Positions 53,095 through 62,255 of a stretch of 64,000 nucleotides of DNA are shown here, one piece after another. The position numbers were made by a program, and so were the translations under genes. The stretch covers positions 186,001-250,000 of the forward strand of contig JAUILN010000008.1 of the NCBI GenBank assembly GCA_030432695.1. The letters are read 5' to 3'. The first letter of the stretch is position 1; every line of letters begins with the position of its first letter. This DNA comes from a bacterium (GTDB taxonomy: Bacteria > Planctomycetota > UBA1135 > UBA2386). The notes under the pieces were generated by a model. That model worked only from the letters and a program-made list of their open reading frames with translations, did no database searches and was not told the origin of the DNA.

Positions 53095-54281
53095 ACGGCA
53101 CCCACCCGGCCCGTTCGATCCAGCCACTGCCACGTGGCTTCCGCGCCGCCGGCATGTGGGCCGGCATCAAGCGCGAGGGCCGGGGCTCCGACCTCGGCCT
53201 CCTGGTGAGCGACGAGGCCCGACCGGCCGCGGCGGTGTTCACCACCAACGCGCTGAACGGCGCGCACATCGCCGTGTGCCGAGAGCACCTGGAGCGGAGT
53301 GGCGGGCTGGTTCGCGCGATCGTGGTGAACTCGGGCAACGCCAACTGTGCGACCGGCGAGCGAGGCATCGAGAACGCGCGGCGCACCGCGGCCGCGGTCG
53401 CCGAGCGGCTCGGTTGCCCGACCGAGCAGGTGCTGCCGATCAGCACCGGCGCGATCGGTGCGCACCTGCCGATGGACAAGATCCTCGCGGCGCTCCCCGA
53501 GCTGTGCGAGGCCCTGAGCCCCGATAGCGCCGCCGAGTTCGCGCGCGCGATCATGACCACCGACACCCACCCCAAGGTGGAGTCGGCAGAGTTCGGTGCA
53601 GGCCGTGCCACCGGCATCGCCAAGGGGGCCGGGATGATCCATCCCGACATGGCGACGATGCTCGGCTTCCTGCTTACGGACTTCGCGGTTCCCGCCGCCG
53701 AGCTGCCGGCCCTGACCCGGCGCGTGGTCGACCGCAGCTTCCACCGCATCTCGATCGACGGCGACACCTCGCCGAACGACACCGTGGTGCTGTGGTCGGG
53801 AGGTGCTGCGGGCTCCTCCGGCATCGAGGAACTCGCGACCCACCTGGAGGAGGTCGCCGGTCGACTCTGCCGCCAGGTCGCCGCCGACGGCGAAGGAGCG
53901 AGCCGGCTGATGACGATCGAGGTCCGCGGGGCCGCCAGCGAGGCCGAGGCCGCCAAGGTCGGCCGCGTGATCGCGACGAGCCCGCTGGTGAAGACCGCGG
54001 TCGCCGGGCGCGATCCGAACTGGGGCCGCATCCTGTCCGCCGCAGGCCGCGCCGGCGTGGCCATCGACGTGCAGAAGGCCAAGGTGTGGATCGGCGCGGA
54101 ACGGGTCTACGAGGATGGCGATCCCTACCCCGAACGTGAGCAGGAAGCCTGGCGCCACCTGAACGAGAACCGCGAGGTGGTGCTCGGGATCGACCTGGGC
54201 GTCGGCGACGGCCGGGCGGACGTCTGGACCTGCGACATGACCGCGGACTACGTACGGATCAACGCCGACTACCGGACCTGA
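53091..54281 (+). CDS. argJ: Ornithine acetyltransferase ArgJ
   Basis: 396 residues from GTG 53091. Transfers the acetyl group of N-acetylornithine to glutamate (fifth step of arginine synthesis, recycling acetyl); bifunctional ones also use acetyl-CoA. Motifs: VNSGNANCATG near residues 80-95, the processing site KGAGMIHPDMATMLGF in which Thr189 becomes the N-terminal nucleophile of the beta chain after self-cleavage, and GRDPNWGRILSAAGRAG. Unlinked to the main arg cluster by 28 kb and preceded by no ARG-box-like site that I could see. Confidence 0.95.
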   Translation: MNGTHPARSIQPLPRGFRAAGMWAGIKREGRGSDLGLLVSDEARPAAAVFTTNALNGAHIAVCREHLERSGGLVRAIVVNSGNANCATGERGIENARRTAAAVAERLGCPTEQVLPISTGAIGAHLPMDKILAALPELCEALSPDSAAEFARAIMTTDTHPKVESAEFGAGRATGIAKGAGMIHPDMATMLGFLLTDFAVPAAELPALTRRVVDRSFHRISIDGDTSPNDTVVLWSGGAAGSSGIEELATHLEEVAGRLCRQVAADGEGASRLMTIEVRGAASEAEAAKVGRVIATSPLVKTAVAGRDPNWGRILSAAGRAGVAIDVQKAKVWIGAERVYEDGDPYPEREQEAWRHLNENREVVLGIDLGVGDGRADVWTCDMTADYVRINADYRT

Positions 54282-54432
54282 CGGCCTGATGCAGAGGCGG
54301 CAGCCGGCTGCAGGTCGGGATGCGACATCGGGGGACGAGCGGCATCGAGGCGAAGTTCATCGGGTGGTTACGGGGGGAACTGGCGAGCCTAGCCGCTGCA
54401 CGCATTCCTCCGACCCCGACCAACCTCCGCTG

Positions 54433-55884
54433 ATGTCCTCCACAAGACTCGCGCTGCCGATCGCCGCAACCCTCGCCCTCGCACCCCTCACCGCGCAATC
54501 GCCGCTGCCCCACCTGCTCGTCGACCCCTCGCCGCTGCTCCGTCCTAGCAATCCGCTGGTGATGCAGATCGATGGCCGTCCAGGGACGCGGTACGCGATC
54601 CTCGCCGACGTCTCGAGCGGCCCGGTGCAGCTCCTCGGCGAGGAGATCCGGCTCGGCTTCACACCCGCGCTGGCGCCGTTCGCCTCCGGCATCGTGCCGA
54701 GCTTCGGCCGGACGCTCCTCACCTTCCCGCTGCCTACGAACGTCCCCGCCCTCGCCGGGACGCCGGTCTACTTCCAGGCGGTGACGATCGACCCGAACCA
54801 GCCGTCGGGGACGCTGCAGCTGTCCAACGGCGAGAGCACGGTGCCGAGGACCGATGTCCTGGCGATCGTCGAGCGCTTCGACGTGCCGGGTCTCGAGGGC
54901 TTCCAGGGCACCTACGACCCGGCGAGCCGCGACGCGCTCCGCGGCACGGTCGGTCGGCGCACGGTCCGCACCACCGACCCCGAGTTCCTGCCGTTCAACG
55001 CGCCGATCACCGGTCCGCTGTCCGAAGCGGGCGCCCGCGTGCAGAACGTGTTCCGCCCGGTCGACCTCGAAGCCACCGGCAGCCCCGAGCTGCTCACGGC
55101 GATTCGCTGGCGCGCCTACGGCGGCACGCTCCAGGCCGGGCAGTTCGATCGCGTCGACCTTGAGATCGGTCATACGACCGTCACGCCGGACTTCTCGATC
55201 GATCCGTTCAGCGCGCTGCCGCGGTTCCCGAACTCGGGTCTCGACACCGCCTACGCGCTGAACCTCAACGGCGCGCGCGACCGGCTGATGGTGCGCAGCG
55301 GCGCCTACGCGGTGCAGCCTTCGGACCTGCGCTCCGACGGCTACGTCGACTACCAGCTGGCGAGGCCCTATCCGTACAACGGCGTCGACAGCCTGCTGCT
55401 CGACTTCCGGACCGGCGCCAACGCGCAGCCTTCGGGCTTCGGCGTCGGCCAGGTCCTGCAGATCACCGTCACGTCGTCGGCCAACCCGTTCGCGCGAGTG
55501 GCAACGGTCGGTGGCACGCCCTCGAACCCCGGCACGGTCGATCCCGATCAGGTCCAGACCGGCCGCGGCGACAACGGCGTGATGGACTACCAGTTCGAGT
55601 TCACGCGCATCGAGTCGGTCGCCGTCTCGCCGTTCCGGGCCGCGAACCTCTCCTCGCCGGACTACCAGCAGCCCATCGCCGCGACCGTGCTGCGTGGCCA
55701 GAGCCTGGTCCGCTTCGAGTTCCGCGGCGCCGACGACGCGGCCGGCACCAACGCCACGGCGTTCTCGAGCAACATCGACCTCGCCGACGGCAAGCCGTTC
55801 CTGCAGACGCGGATCGTGCTGATCGCCGACCCGGTGACCTTGGAGGTCCCCGAGGTCGACACCCTGGTGGTCCCGATCAGGTGA
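54433..55884 (+). CDS. Secreted protein of unknown function
   Basis: 483 residues from ATG 54433; signal peptide ending ALAPLTAQ. Residues about 30-145 form the same beta-sandwich module as in the propeller protein at 39268 (FTPALAPFASGIVPS...VPALAGTPVYFQAVTIDPNQPSGTLQLSNG). The remainder (about 155-480) is all-beta with a repeated DxDxxxDG-free pattern and no recognised domain. Probably a secreted or surface-attached protein. The overlap of 8 bp with the convergent MBL gene stop is only at the 3' ends. Confidence 0.72.
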   Translation: MSSTRLALPIAATLALAPLTAQSPLPHLLVDPSPLLRPSNPLVMQIDGRPGTRYAILADVSSGPVQLLGEEIRLGFTPALAPFASGIVPSFGRTLLTFPLPTNVPALAGTPVYFQAVTIDPNQPSGTLQLSNGESTVPRTDVLAIVERFDVPGLEGFQGTYDPASRDALRGTVGRRTVRTTDPEFLPFNAPITGPLSEAGARVQNVFRPVDLEATGSPELLTAIRWRAYGGTLQAGQFDRVDLEIGHTTVTPDFSIDPFSALPRFPNSGLDTAYALNLNGARDRLMVRSGAYAVQPSDLRSDGYVDYQLARPYPYNGVDSLLLDFRTGANAQPSGFGVGQVLQITVTSSANPFARVATVGGTPSNPGTVDPDQVQTGRGDNGVMDYQFEFTRIESVAVSPFRAANLSSPDYQQPIAATVLRGQSLVRFEFRGADDAAGTNATAFSSNIDLADGKPFLQTRIVLIADPVTLEVPEVDTLVVPIR

Positions 55885-56653
55885 CGCGCGAGCCGGGGAC
55901 GACGTCGAGCGAGCCGTCGTCGTAGCGGACCAGGCACTTGGTCCCCCCGTCGTAGTCCCGCGCCTCGACCAGCAGCTCGGCCGACGTGCCGAACGCGGTC
56001 ACACGGCGGCCACCACCGTTGGCCTCGCCACGGCGCCAGAACGCCACGAACGGGTTCTCCGCCAGCTCGCGGTCGACGCTGGACTCGTCCATGTGGCCGG
56101 GCCGCACGACGGTCTCCGCCGGCAACGAGAGGAGGCGGTCCATGATCGAGTGCTGCAGGTCCGCGGCGGTGGTGTGGCCGCGCCCGCGGGTGCCGCCGAC
56201 CGAACCTCGGAACAGCGTGTCGCCGGTGAAGACCTCGCGCTCGTCCACCAGGAACGCCAGCTGGCCGACGGTGTGACCCGGCACGTGCAGCGCGCGGATC
56301 GTCAGATCGCCGGAGCGGACCTCTTCGCCGTCTGCGAGTTCGCGGTCGAGGTGGCCGAACAGCTCACGCTCGGCGGCGTGGCCGCAGACCGGGCAGCCGT
56401 ACTCCCGCCGGTAGTCGGCGTTGTGCGCGACGTGGTCGGGATGGTGATGCGTGCACAGCACGTGGGTCACCCTCAGCCGCAGCTCGTCGATGCGCGCGAG
56501 GATCGGCTGCAGCGGACCGCCGGTGTCGACCACCACTGCATGGCCGCCGGGACGATCGGCGACCAGCCAGGTGTTCGACAGCCAGCGCTCGGACAGGGTC
56601 CGGAACACCAGCGGGCCACCCGGCCGTGAGCGGTCCTCGGCGAGCGAACTCAC
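55877..56653 (-). CDS. MBL-fold metallo-hydrolase
   Basis: 258 residues from GTG 56653, overlapping the stop of the upstream methyltransferase by 4 bp. The beta-lactamase-fold metal site is complete: THHHPDH (His69, His71, Asp73, His74), then the GHTVGQ His and GDTLF Asp near residues 145-165, and PGHM. It resembles glyoxalase II-like and YcbL-type hydrolases. The C-terminal part (about 200-258) is unusually short of the usual tail and ends in a beta-rich stretch. Overlap with the methyltransferase gene suggests they are made together, but the compartments differ: no signal peptide is seen here. Confidence 0.87.
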   Translation of the reverse strand: MSSLAEDRSRPGGPLVFRTLSERWLSNTWLVADRPGGHAVVVDTGGPLQPILARIDELRLRVTHVLCTHHHPDHVAHNADYRREYGCPVCGHAAERELFGHLDRELADGEEVRSGDLTIRALHVPGHTVGQLAFLVDEREVFTGDTLFRGSVGGTRGRGHTTAADLQHSIMDRLLSLPAETVVRPGHMDESSVDRELAENPFVAFWRRGEANGGGRRVTAFGTSAELLVEARDYDGGTKCLVRYDDGSLDVVPGSRVT

Positions 56654-57408
56654 TGTCCCGCGCCGTCGAGCCGGCGGAAGCGGAGGATGTAGTTCTCCTC
56701 CAGCAGGTCGGTGTTGCGCGCCACCCGCTCGAAGCCGGCCGCCTCGATCTCGGCGGTGAACACCTCCTCGCCGGCGCGGACGTGGTCGAGCATCCACTGC
56801 CGCGACACGCCCTCGATGCGGTGGAAATCGACGATGACCAGCTCGCCATCGGGCCGCAGCGCCGCGTGCAGCGAGGCCAGCGTGTTGCGCGGATACTCGA
56901 AGTGGTGGTAGGTGTCACAGACGAAGACCAGGTCGACCGAGCCCGGCGGCAACTCGGAGCTGCGCTCACTGCACTGCACGACCTCGACGTTGCGCAGGCC
57001 CTCGCGCGCGGCGCGGCCGCGCAACCAGCCGACGAACTTCGGCGCGAGGTCGACCGCGTAGACCTTGCCCTCGGGCCCGACCGCGTCGCTGAACGGCTTC
57101 AGGAACAGGCCGGTGCCGGACCCGACATCGGCGACCGCCATGCCGGGCTCGAGACCGACCTCGGCCAGGATCGCCTCGCGCTGCGCGTAGATCTCACGGC
57201 TCTCGGTCTCGAAGGACTGGGTGTACCGCTCGACCGCCCCCTCCTCCATGAAGCCGTCGTTGATGCCCGGCTTGACGCTGTCCTCGGCGATCGGCTCGGC
57301 GGCAGCCGGCTGCGGGTCCGGCGTCGAACAGCCGAGGGCCGGCAACAGGACGAAGATGAGCGCCAACGTGGAAGCGCCTACGGCGAACGGGTGGTGGAGT
57401 TTGGACAT
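56650..57408 (-). CDS. Lipoprotein with class I SAM methyltransferase domain
   Basis: 252 residues from ATG 57408. A lipoprotein signal precedes Cys27 (LLPALGC), so export is predicted. A full class I methyltransferase domain follows at about 80-215: VADVGSGTGLFLKPF (motif I), VDLAP, SVDLVFVCDTYHHF and the LRPDGELVIVDF strand. SAM is normally cytosolic, so an exported SAM enzyme is puzzling; such proteins with signal peptides occur repeatedly in Planctomycetota. The substrate is unknown. The stop overlaps the start of the metallo-hydrolase gene. Confidence 0.85.
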   Translation of the reverse strand: MSKLHHPFAVGASTLALIFVLLPALGCSTPDPQPAAAEPIAEDSVKPGINDGFMEEGAVERYTQSFETESREIYAQREAILAEVGLEPGMAVADVGSGTGLFLKPFSDAVGPEGKVYAVDLAPKFVGWLRGRAAREGLRNVEVVQCSERSSELPPGSVDLVFVCDTYHHFEYPRNTLASLHAALRPDGELVIVDFHRIEGVSRQWMLDHVRAGEEVFTAEIEAAGFERVARNTDLLEENYILRFRRLDGAGQ

Positions 57409-57497
57409 CGCAGGTGTCGAAGCGGCCGGGCTCTGGACGCCCAGGCACGTCGCATGGAGTCGGACCCCAGGGGCGAGACCGACCGGAAGGGAGTCGA

Positions 57498-57950
57498 TCA
57501 GTCGACCGGCACCCGGATCGGCGTGCCGGGCGCGAGTCGACGCAGGTCCTCGTCGCTGAGGCCGTTGAGTTCCTGCACCTCCTGCCAGCGCCGGCTCTGT
57601 CCGAGCACCCGTTGGCAGAACGTGCTGAGGGTCTCGCCGTCGGCGAGGTATTCGAGGCGGGTGCGCTGCGGCGGAGCGGGCGGCTCCGGGATCGGCGGGA
57701 CCTCGATCTCTGGACGGTCCCGTTGTGCGGCCTCGGCCCGGCGCAGCAACTCGGCGATCGGGATGCCGTCGCCACCGAGTTCGAGGACCAGCTCGTCGGT
57801 GGACGGTGCTGCCGCTTTCGCCGGGCGCCGGCAGGCCCCGAGGCCGAAGAGCACGGTGAGAACCGCGAGCACGGCCACGGCACGCGCCGCGCCTCGAGGG
57901 CTCCGGGCATCCACCGCCCGGACCGAACGGAGACCAGCCGACCGGTTCAT
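57498..57950 (-). CDS. LysM-domain lipoprotein
   Basis: 150 residues from ATG 57950. Lipobox with VLFGLGAC (around residue 40). The C-terminal 50 residues are a LysM domain (YLADGETLSTFCQRVLGQSRRWQEVQELNGLSDEDLRRLAPGT), which binds N-acetylglucosamine polymers such as peptidoglycan. Its likely role is in anchoring to or remodelling the cell wall. Divergent from the phosphatidylserine decarboxylase gene. Confidence 0.83.
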   Translation of the reverse strand: MNRSAGLRSVRAVDARSPRGAARAVAVLAVLTVLFGLGACRRPAKAAAPSTDELVLELGGDGIPIAELLRRAEAAQRDRPEIEVPPIPEPPAPPQRTRLEYLADGETLSTFCQRVLGQSRRWQEVQELNGLSDEDLRRLAPGTPIRVPVD

Positions 57951-58054
57951 GGTGCGATGATCCCGCCGAGCCGAGGCCAGCGCAACACGACCGCGCCCCG
58001 ATCGAACGGGTTCGCGGTTGCCGCCACCCGCCCGATGCCGTTGAAAGGCACTCC

Positions 58055-58882
58055 GTGGTCGCCCTCCGCCGCCTGCTGCTCGGCATCCTGCCGAAGACCC
58101 TGCTGTCGCGCAGCACCGGTCTGGTCACCCGGATCCCCCTGCCTCGTGCGCTGCGCGGCCCGGCGTTCCAGGCTTTCGCGCGCCGCTACGGCGCCGACCT
58201 GGAGGAGTGCGCGGGCGAACCCGCCGACTACCGGTCGCTGGCCGAGTTCTTCCAGCGCCCGCTCCGCGACGGCGCGCGACCGGTACCCGACACACCCGGC
58301 CTGGTCTGGCCCTGCGACGGTCGCGTCGTCGCCGCCGGGCCGCTGCGCCAGAGCGGCTTCACCGACACCCTGGGCCGACCCGACCCCGGCCCCGCTCCGC
58401 TGCGCGGCATCAAGGGCGCGAGCTACGCGGTCGGCGAGCTGCTGCAGGACCCGTCTGCCAACGAGCGCTTCGCCGGCGGCAGCCAGGCGACGGTCTACCT
58501 CGCGCCGGGCGACTACCACCGGGTGCACGCCCCGTTCGCCGGCCGGCTCACTGCGATCCGTCCGATCCCCGGCGATCTCTACCCCGTGAACCACGGCGCC
58601 CGCCGCGCGATCCCGCGGCTGTTCGCGCGCAACGCGCGGGTCGCGTTCTGCTTCGAACTCGACGACGGCCGCGCCGCCGCCGTGGTCCTGGTCGCGGCGC
58701 TCAACGTCGGGGACGTGCGCTACGAGGTGGCGGTTGGCGATCGACTCGTACGCGGGCAGGAGCTGGCCCGCTTCGGCTTCGGCTCGACCACGGTGGCCCT
58801 GCTCGCGGCGGGCTCGCCAGCGTTCCCCGAGGTCCCACCCGAGACCGTCGTCCGCACGAATCGCGCAGTCACGGCCGGTTGA
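58055..58882 (+). CDS. psd: Phosphatidylserine decarboxylase
   Basis: 275 residues from GTG 58055. Converts phosphatidylserine to phosphatidylethanolamine at the membrane using a pyruvoyl group formed by self-cleavage. The conserved site reads F-G-S-T (residues 242-245; usually LGST), with Ser244 as the future pyruvoyl residue. Upstream are the CDGRV segment (LVWPCDGRVVAAG) and the YLAPGDYHRVHAP segment with the catalytic His, both typical. Cleavage would yield a beta chain of 243 and an alpha chain of 32 residues. No pss gene is in the window. Confidence 0.92.
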   Translation: MVALRRLLLGILPKTLLSRSTGLVTRIPLPRALRGPAFQAFARRYGADLEECAGEPADYRSLAEFFQRPLRDGARPVPDTPGLVWPCDGRVVAAGPLRQSGFTDTLGRPDPGPAPLRGIKGASYAVGELLQDPSANERFAGGSQATVYLAPGDYHRVHAPFAGRLTAIRPIPGDLYPVNHGARRAIPRLFARNARVAFCFELDDGRAAAVVLVAALNVGDVRYEVAVGDRLVRGQELARFGFGSTTVALLAAGSPAFPEVPPETVVRTNRAVTAG

Positions 58883-58906
58883 CCCGTCGCAGCTCCCGGC
58901 CGGACG

Positions 58907-60511
58907 TCACAGCCCTTCGCTGCGCAGCGTCAGCCGGGCCTCCTCGCCGGCCCGCACCCGCCCGTGCTTCTCGGCGACGTGGTGCAGGACCTCCGCGCCG
59001 AAGCGACGCTCGTTGCCGACCCGCTCCGAGAAGTGCCGTCCGATGCGGAGCAGGTCCTCCGGCTTGAGCATCGACTCCTTCTTGAGTCGCTCGAAGCACG
59101 GGAACTGGTCGCGGACCAGGATCGCGAGGTGCCCCATCGTCGCGTCGCCCGGCATTCCCGCACCGTTGCCCGCCGACGAGGTCTCCATCAGGAGCCGCGC
59201 CAGGGCAAGCTGATAGCGCCCCTCGGAATCGAGCTTACCGGCGCTCGCCAAGAACGACAGCAGACCCTGCGCCTCCGCGAACTTGCGCTGACGGCGCAGC
59301 TTGACCGCCTTGTCGACGACCGCCTCCGCGCCCTGCTCCGGCCGCGCACGCACCAGGAACTCGAGGATGACCTCACCGCGCTTGTCGTGGCCGACCAGGA
59401 GCTTGCAGCCCTTCTCGGCCAGGGACTTCAGCTGGGCGGGCTTCAGCGCCGCACCGTGCGGGACCAGCGCCGTGGCGACGGCCCGTGCGCGGTCGACGTC
59501 GCGCTCGGTGGTGAGCTGACGCAGCAACGGTTCGAGCGCCGCCTTGTTGTGCCCGAGCGACATGACCGCGGCCTCGCGGAAGCGTTCGTCCTCGTGGTCG
59601 AGCTGATTCAGCAGGGGCTTCACCAGCTCGTCGGCAGGGACGAAGCGGGCAGCCCGCAGCGCGAACAGGCGCACCCGCGGCTTGCGGGACCGGACCAGTC
59701 GACCGAACACCTCGGCACTCGCCGCCGGCCAGTCCTCGAACTCCTCCAGCGCGCGGATCGCGGGATCCGCGACATGCGCCTCGTCGACGTCCTCGACCAG
59801 ATCGAGGAGCTGGGTCGCCTGGGTCGGGGTCAGCTTCACCCCGATCAGGCCCTCGATCGCGGCCTGACGGACCATCGCCGGATGGCCTTCGCTGGTGTGC
59901 TTCAGAAGGGTGGGACGGCTGCCTGCCGCGTCCAGGCCGACGAGGACCTTCAGCAGCGTCGCGACACACTGCGGCGCGAGTTCGTCGTCGCGCAGGGTCT
60001 TCGTGAGCCGGGCCTTCAATGCCTGAGCCGAACGCTTGTCCAACTCCTGCAGGTGGGTCTGGACCAACGCGTCCCCGGCCCGCCGGCTGAGGTCGGCCTC
60101 GAGCAGCGCCTTCTCCAGGACCTGGCGTGCATCCTTGCCGGAGAGCTTGCCGAGGATGCCGACGATCCGGGTCCGCGCCTCGGGGCCGGCCCCGTCGAAC
60201 GCCGCCGCAAGGGGCGCGGCGGCCGCGTCGCCGACTTCGATCAGGTGCAGGGCGGCGAGGTCGGCTCGCTCGGTGGTCTCCAGTTCACCGACCAGTGTGC
60301 GGATGGCGGCCGCCGAACCGATCGACGCCAGCGCGGCGAGGATCGGTCGGACGAGGAAGTCCCCGCCCCGCGTCAGCGCTGCCGTCATCCCCTTGACGAC
60401 GGCGGCATCCTTGGGGCCGAGTTCGCCGAGGACCTGCACCGCAGCGATCTTCAGGTCGGGCGTCTTATCCTCCTCGAGGAGGTCGAGGATGGCGCGGATG
60501 GTGTCGTTCAT
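58907..60511 (-). CDS. HEAT-repeat protein
   Basis: 534 residues from ATG 60511. Almost entirely helical HEAT-type repeats (about 35-40 residues each), for example IAAVQVLGELGPKDAAVV, VRPILAALASIGSAAAIRTL and RVRLFALRAARFVPADELV, covering about residues 5-400. A C-terminal helical part has GRHFSERVGNERRFGAEVLHHVAEKHG. No signal peptide. HEAT solenoids are scaffolds for protein-protein contacts, or in some bacteria phycobilin-lyase-like; no partner is evident. A CATAAT element lies at 60554-60559 (minus), 42 nt before the start. Confidence 0.85.
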   Translation of the reverse strand: MNDTIRAILDLLEEDKTPDLKIAAVQVLGELGPKDAAVVKGMTAALTRGGDFLVRPILAALASIGSAAAIRTLVGELETTERADLAALHLIEVGDAAAAPLAAAFDGAGPEARTRIVGILGKLSGKDARQVLEKALLEADLSRRAGDALVQTHLQELDKRSAQALKARLTKTLRDDELAPQCVATLLKVLVGLDAAGSRPTLLKHTSEGHPAMVRQAAIEGLIGVKLTPTQATQLLDLVEDVDEAHVADPAIRALEEFEDWPAASAEVFGRLVRSRKPRVRLFALRAARFVPADELVKPLLNQLDHEDERFREAAVMSLGHNKAALEPLLRQLTTERDVDRARAVATALVPHGAALKPAQLKSLAEKGCKLLVGHDKRGEVILEFLVRARPEQGAEAVVDKAVKLRRQRKFAEAQGLLSFLASAGKLDSEGRYQLALARLLMETSSAGNGAGMPGDATMGHLAILVRDQFPCFERLKKESMLKPEDLLRIGRHFSERVGNERRFGAEVLHHVAEKHGRVRAGEEARLTLRSEGL

Positions 60512-60615
60512 GACGGCCGTTCGGCGAGCTCCCGAGGTCGACTTCGTCTCCGATTATGGCCCTGCCGCCGACGGTCCGCCATACCGCATCCGTCGCGTCC
60601 CCAGCCTTGGAATCA

Positions 60616-60633
60616 TGTGGACAATAATCCACA
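60616..60633. promoter_or_regulatory. AT-rich inverted repeat TGTGGA/TCCACA between divergent genes
   Basis: TGTGGA (60616-60621) and TCCACA (60628-60633) flank CAATAA. The site stands out as AT-rich in the 295-bp gap between the HEAT-repeat gene and the glycosyltransferases. Each half with its neighbours differs from the DnaA box TTATCCACA at one position. Could be an operator. Confidence 0.4.
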
Positions 60634-60806
60634 AGCCGCGGACCGCTTGCGGCTTACGTTTTCCCGGCCTCGATTGCCGATGGGACGAGCTGGGGGCAAG
60701 CTCGCCGGCGCCCATCCGGGACCCGGTCACGAGGCCGACGTAGCGTCTCCGATTCCGCCCGGCTTGAATGCCCGGATCCCCCGTCCCGCCCTCCGGGCCT
60801 CCGATC

Positions 60807-62231
60807 ATGCGCGTCCTGCTCGTCTCCCACCTGGCCCTGCCCCACCACCGGGCCGGCGTGGAGACGTACACCCACCAGCTCGCCCGCGCGTTGGCGGCAG
60901 CGGGCGCCGAGGTGCGGGTGGCGTCGACCCGGAAGGTGATCTCGCTCGCCTCCGGCACCATCCGGCCAACCGAATACGATGGCATCGGCGGCTTCGAGGT
61001 GATCCAGAACCTCGATGGCGACGGCTACGACTCGACCTGGCGCGACCTTCGGATGGAGTCCGCGTTCGCCCGGATCCTCGCGGACTTCCGTCCGGACGTG
61101 GTCCACTTCCAGCACCTGATGTACTGGTCGGTCGGCCTGCCGCGACTCGCCCGGGAGGCCGGCGCGCGCCGCCTGATGACGCTGCACGACTTCCACCTGA
61201 TGTGCGCGCGGATGGGACAGCGCATCGATCCGGGCGGCGAAGGCTGCGACGGACCGTCGGAGGCCGCCTGCGCGCCGTGCATGGCCGCCACCCCGTGGGG
61301 CCAGAGTCCGGCGGCCCGGGCCTGGATCCGCCGGCTCACGACTGTGCGTTCGCTCACCGGCGTGGCCCTGGACGGACCGATGCGGCGGCTCGAGCGCGTG
61401 CGCCGGCGGCTGGCCGGACGGAACACTGAGGGCCCCGCACCGACGGCGATTGCGGACTCCACCCTGCCTGAGTGGCGGAATCGATTCCATCAGCGAACCG
61501 CAGCACAGCTCGACCTGCTCGACGACGTCGAGCTGTTCGTCACCCCCTCGGAGGCCCTGCGCCAACGCTTCGTCACCTGGGGCCTGCCGCCGGCGCGGAT
61601 CCGCCGGGTTCCGCAGGGCCTCGACCCCACACCGTTCGCGACGGTCCGGCACCGTCCAGCCGAAGACGGGCGGCTGCGCCTGGGCTTCCTCGGCACCATC
61701 GCACCGCACAAGGGCGTCGCCGATCTGGTCGCCGCGGTCCGCCGACTGCCCGGTGACCGGGTCCGCCTCACGGTGCACGGCCCGGGCGATCAGTTTCCCG
61801 ACTACCTCGCCGACTGCCGCTCCGCCGCGGGGGGTGTCGAGCACATCGCCATCCTCGGCCCCCTGACCCGCGCCGAGGTCCCGCGGGCCTACGACGACCT
61901 CGACGTGCTGTGCGTGCCTTCACGCTGGGACGAGTGCTGCCCGCTGACGATCCAGGAGGCGTTCCTCGCCGGGACACCTTGCGTGGTGTCGGGCCGCGGC
62001 GGCATGGCCGAGCTGGTCGACGACGGCGTCGACGGCCTGCACGCACGCTCGGGCGACGTCGACGACTGGGAGCGGGTGCTGCGCCGCCTGCTCGACGAAC
62101 CCGCACTGCTGCCGCGGCTCCGCGCCGGGATCCGGCCGGTGCGCACCGCCGACCAGCACGTGCAGGACCTGCTGGCGCTCTACCGCGACCTGCCGGAGTC
62201 CGCACCCGACGCTTCCGACTTGGCCCGATGA
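60807..62231 (+). CDS. GT4-family glycosyltransferase
   Basis: 474 residues from ATG 60807. GT-B fold: an N-terminal domain with VSHLALPHHRAGVETYTHQLARAL and the strand VVHFQHLMYW, and a C-terminal Rossmann-like domain with LGFLGTIAPHKGVADLV, VHGPG and the ExxxxxxxE motif in RWDECCPLTIQEAF, all of the GT4 retaining glycosyltransferases. It uses a sugar nucleotide to glycosylate a lipid or growing polysaccharide. Odd: a Cys-rich insert (about residues 140-165) follows HDFHLMCARMG, and a second helical insert precedes the C-terminal half. It starts a glycan gene group that continues with the next gene. Confidence 0.92.
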   Translation: MRVLLVSHLALPHHRAGVETYTHQLARALAAAGAEVRVASTRKVISLASGTIRPTEYDGIGGFEVIQNLDGDGYDSTWRDLRMESAFARILADFRPDVVHFQHLMYWSVGLPRLAREAGARRLMTLHDFHLMCARMGQRIDPGGEGCDGPSEAACAPCMAATPWGQSPAARAWIRRLTTVRSLTGVALDGPMRRLERVRRRLAGRNTEGPAPTAIADSTLPEWRNRFHQRTAAQLDLLDDVELFVTPSEALRQRFVTWGLPPARIRRVPQGLDPTPFATVRHRPAEDGRLRLGFLGTIAPHKGVADLVAAVRRLPGDRVRLTVHGPGDQFPDYLADCRSAAGGVEHIAILGPLTRAEVPRAYDDLDVLCVPSRWDECCPLTIQEAFLAGTPCVVSGRGGMAELVDDGVDGLHARSGDVDDWERVLRRLLDEPALLPRLRAGIRPVRTADQHVQDLLALYRDLPESAPDASDLAR

Positions 62232-62241
62232 CCCACCTTCC

Positions 62242-62247
62242 TAGAGT
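62242..62247 (+). promoter_or_regulatory. TAGAGT -10-like element, 8 nt before the start codon
   Basis: TAGAGT ends 8 nt before ATG 62256, although the preceding glycosyltransferase gene ends only 24 bp upstream. It suggests a separate leaderless transcript. Confidence 0.35.
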
Positions 62248-62255
62248 GCCTGCCC

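Noticed and set aside
60616..60633. Two DnaA-box-like sequences as a replication origin
   Set aside because: Each has a mismatch, there are only two, no AT-rich unwinding region is nearby and no dnaA, dnaN or gyrB gene is present.
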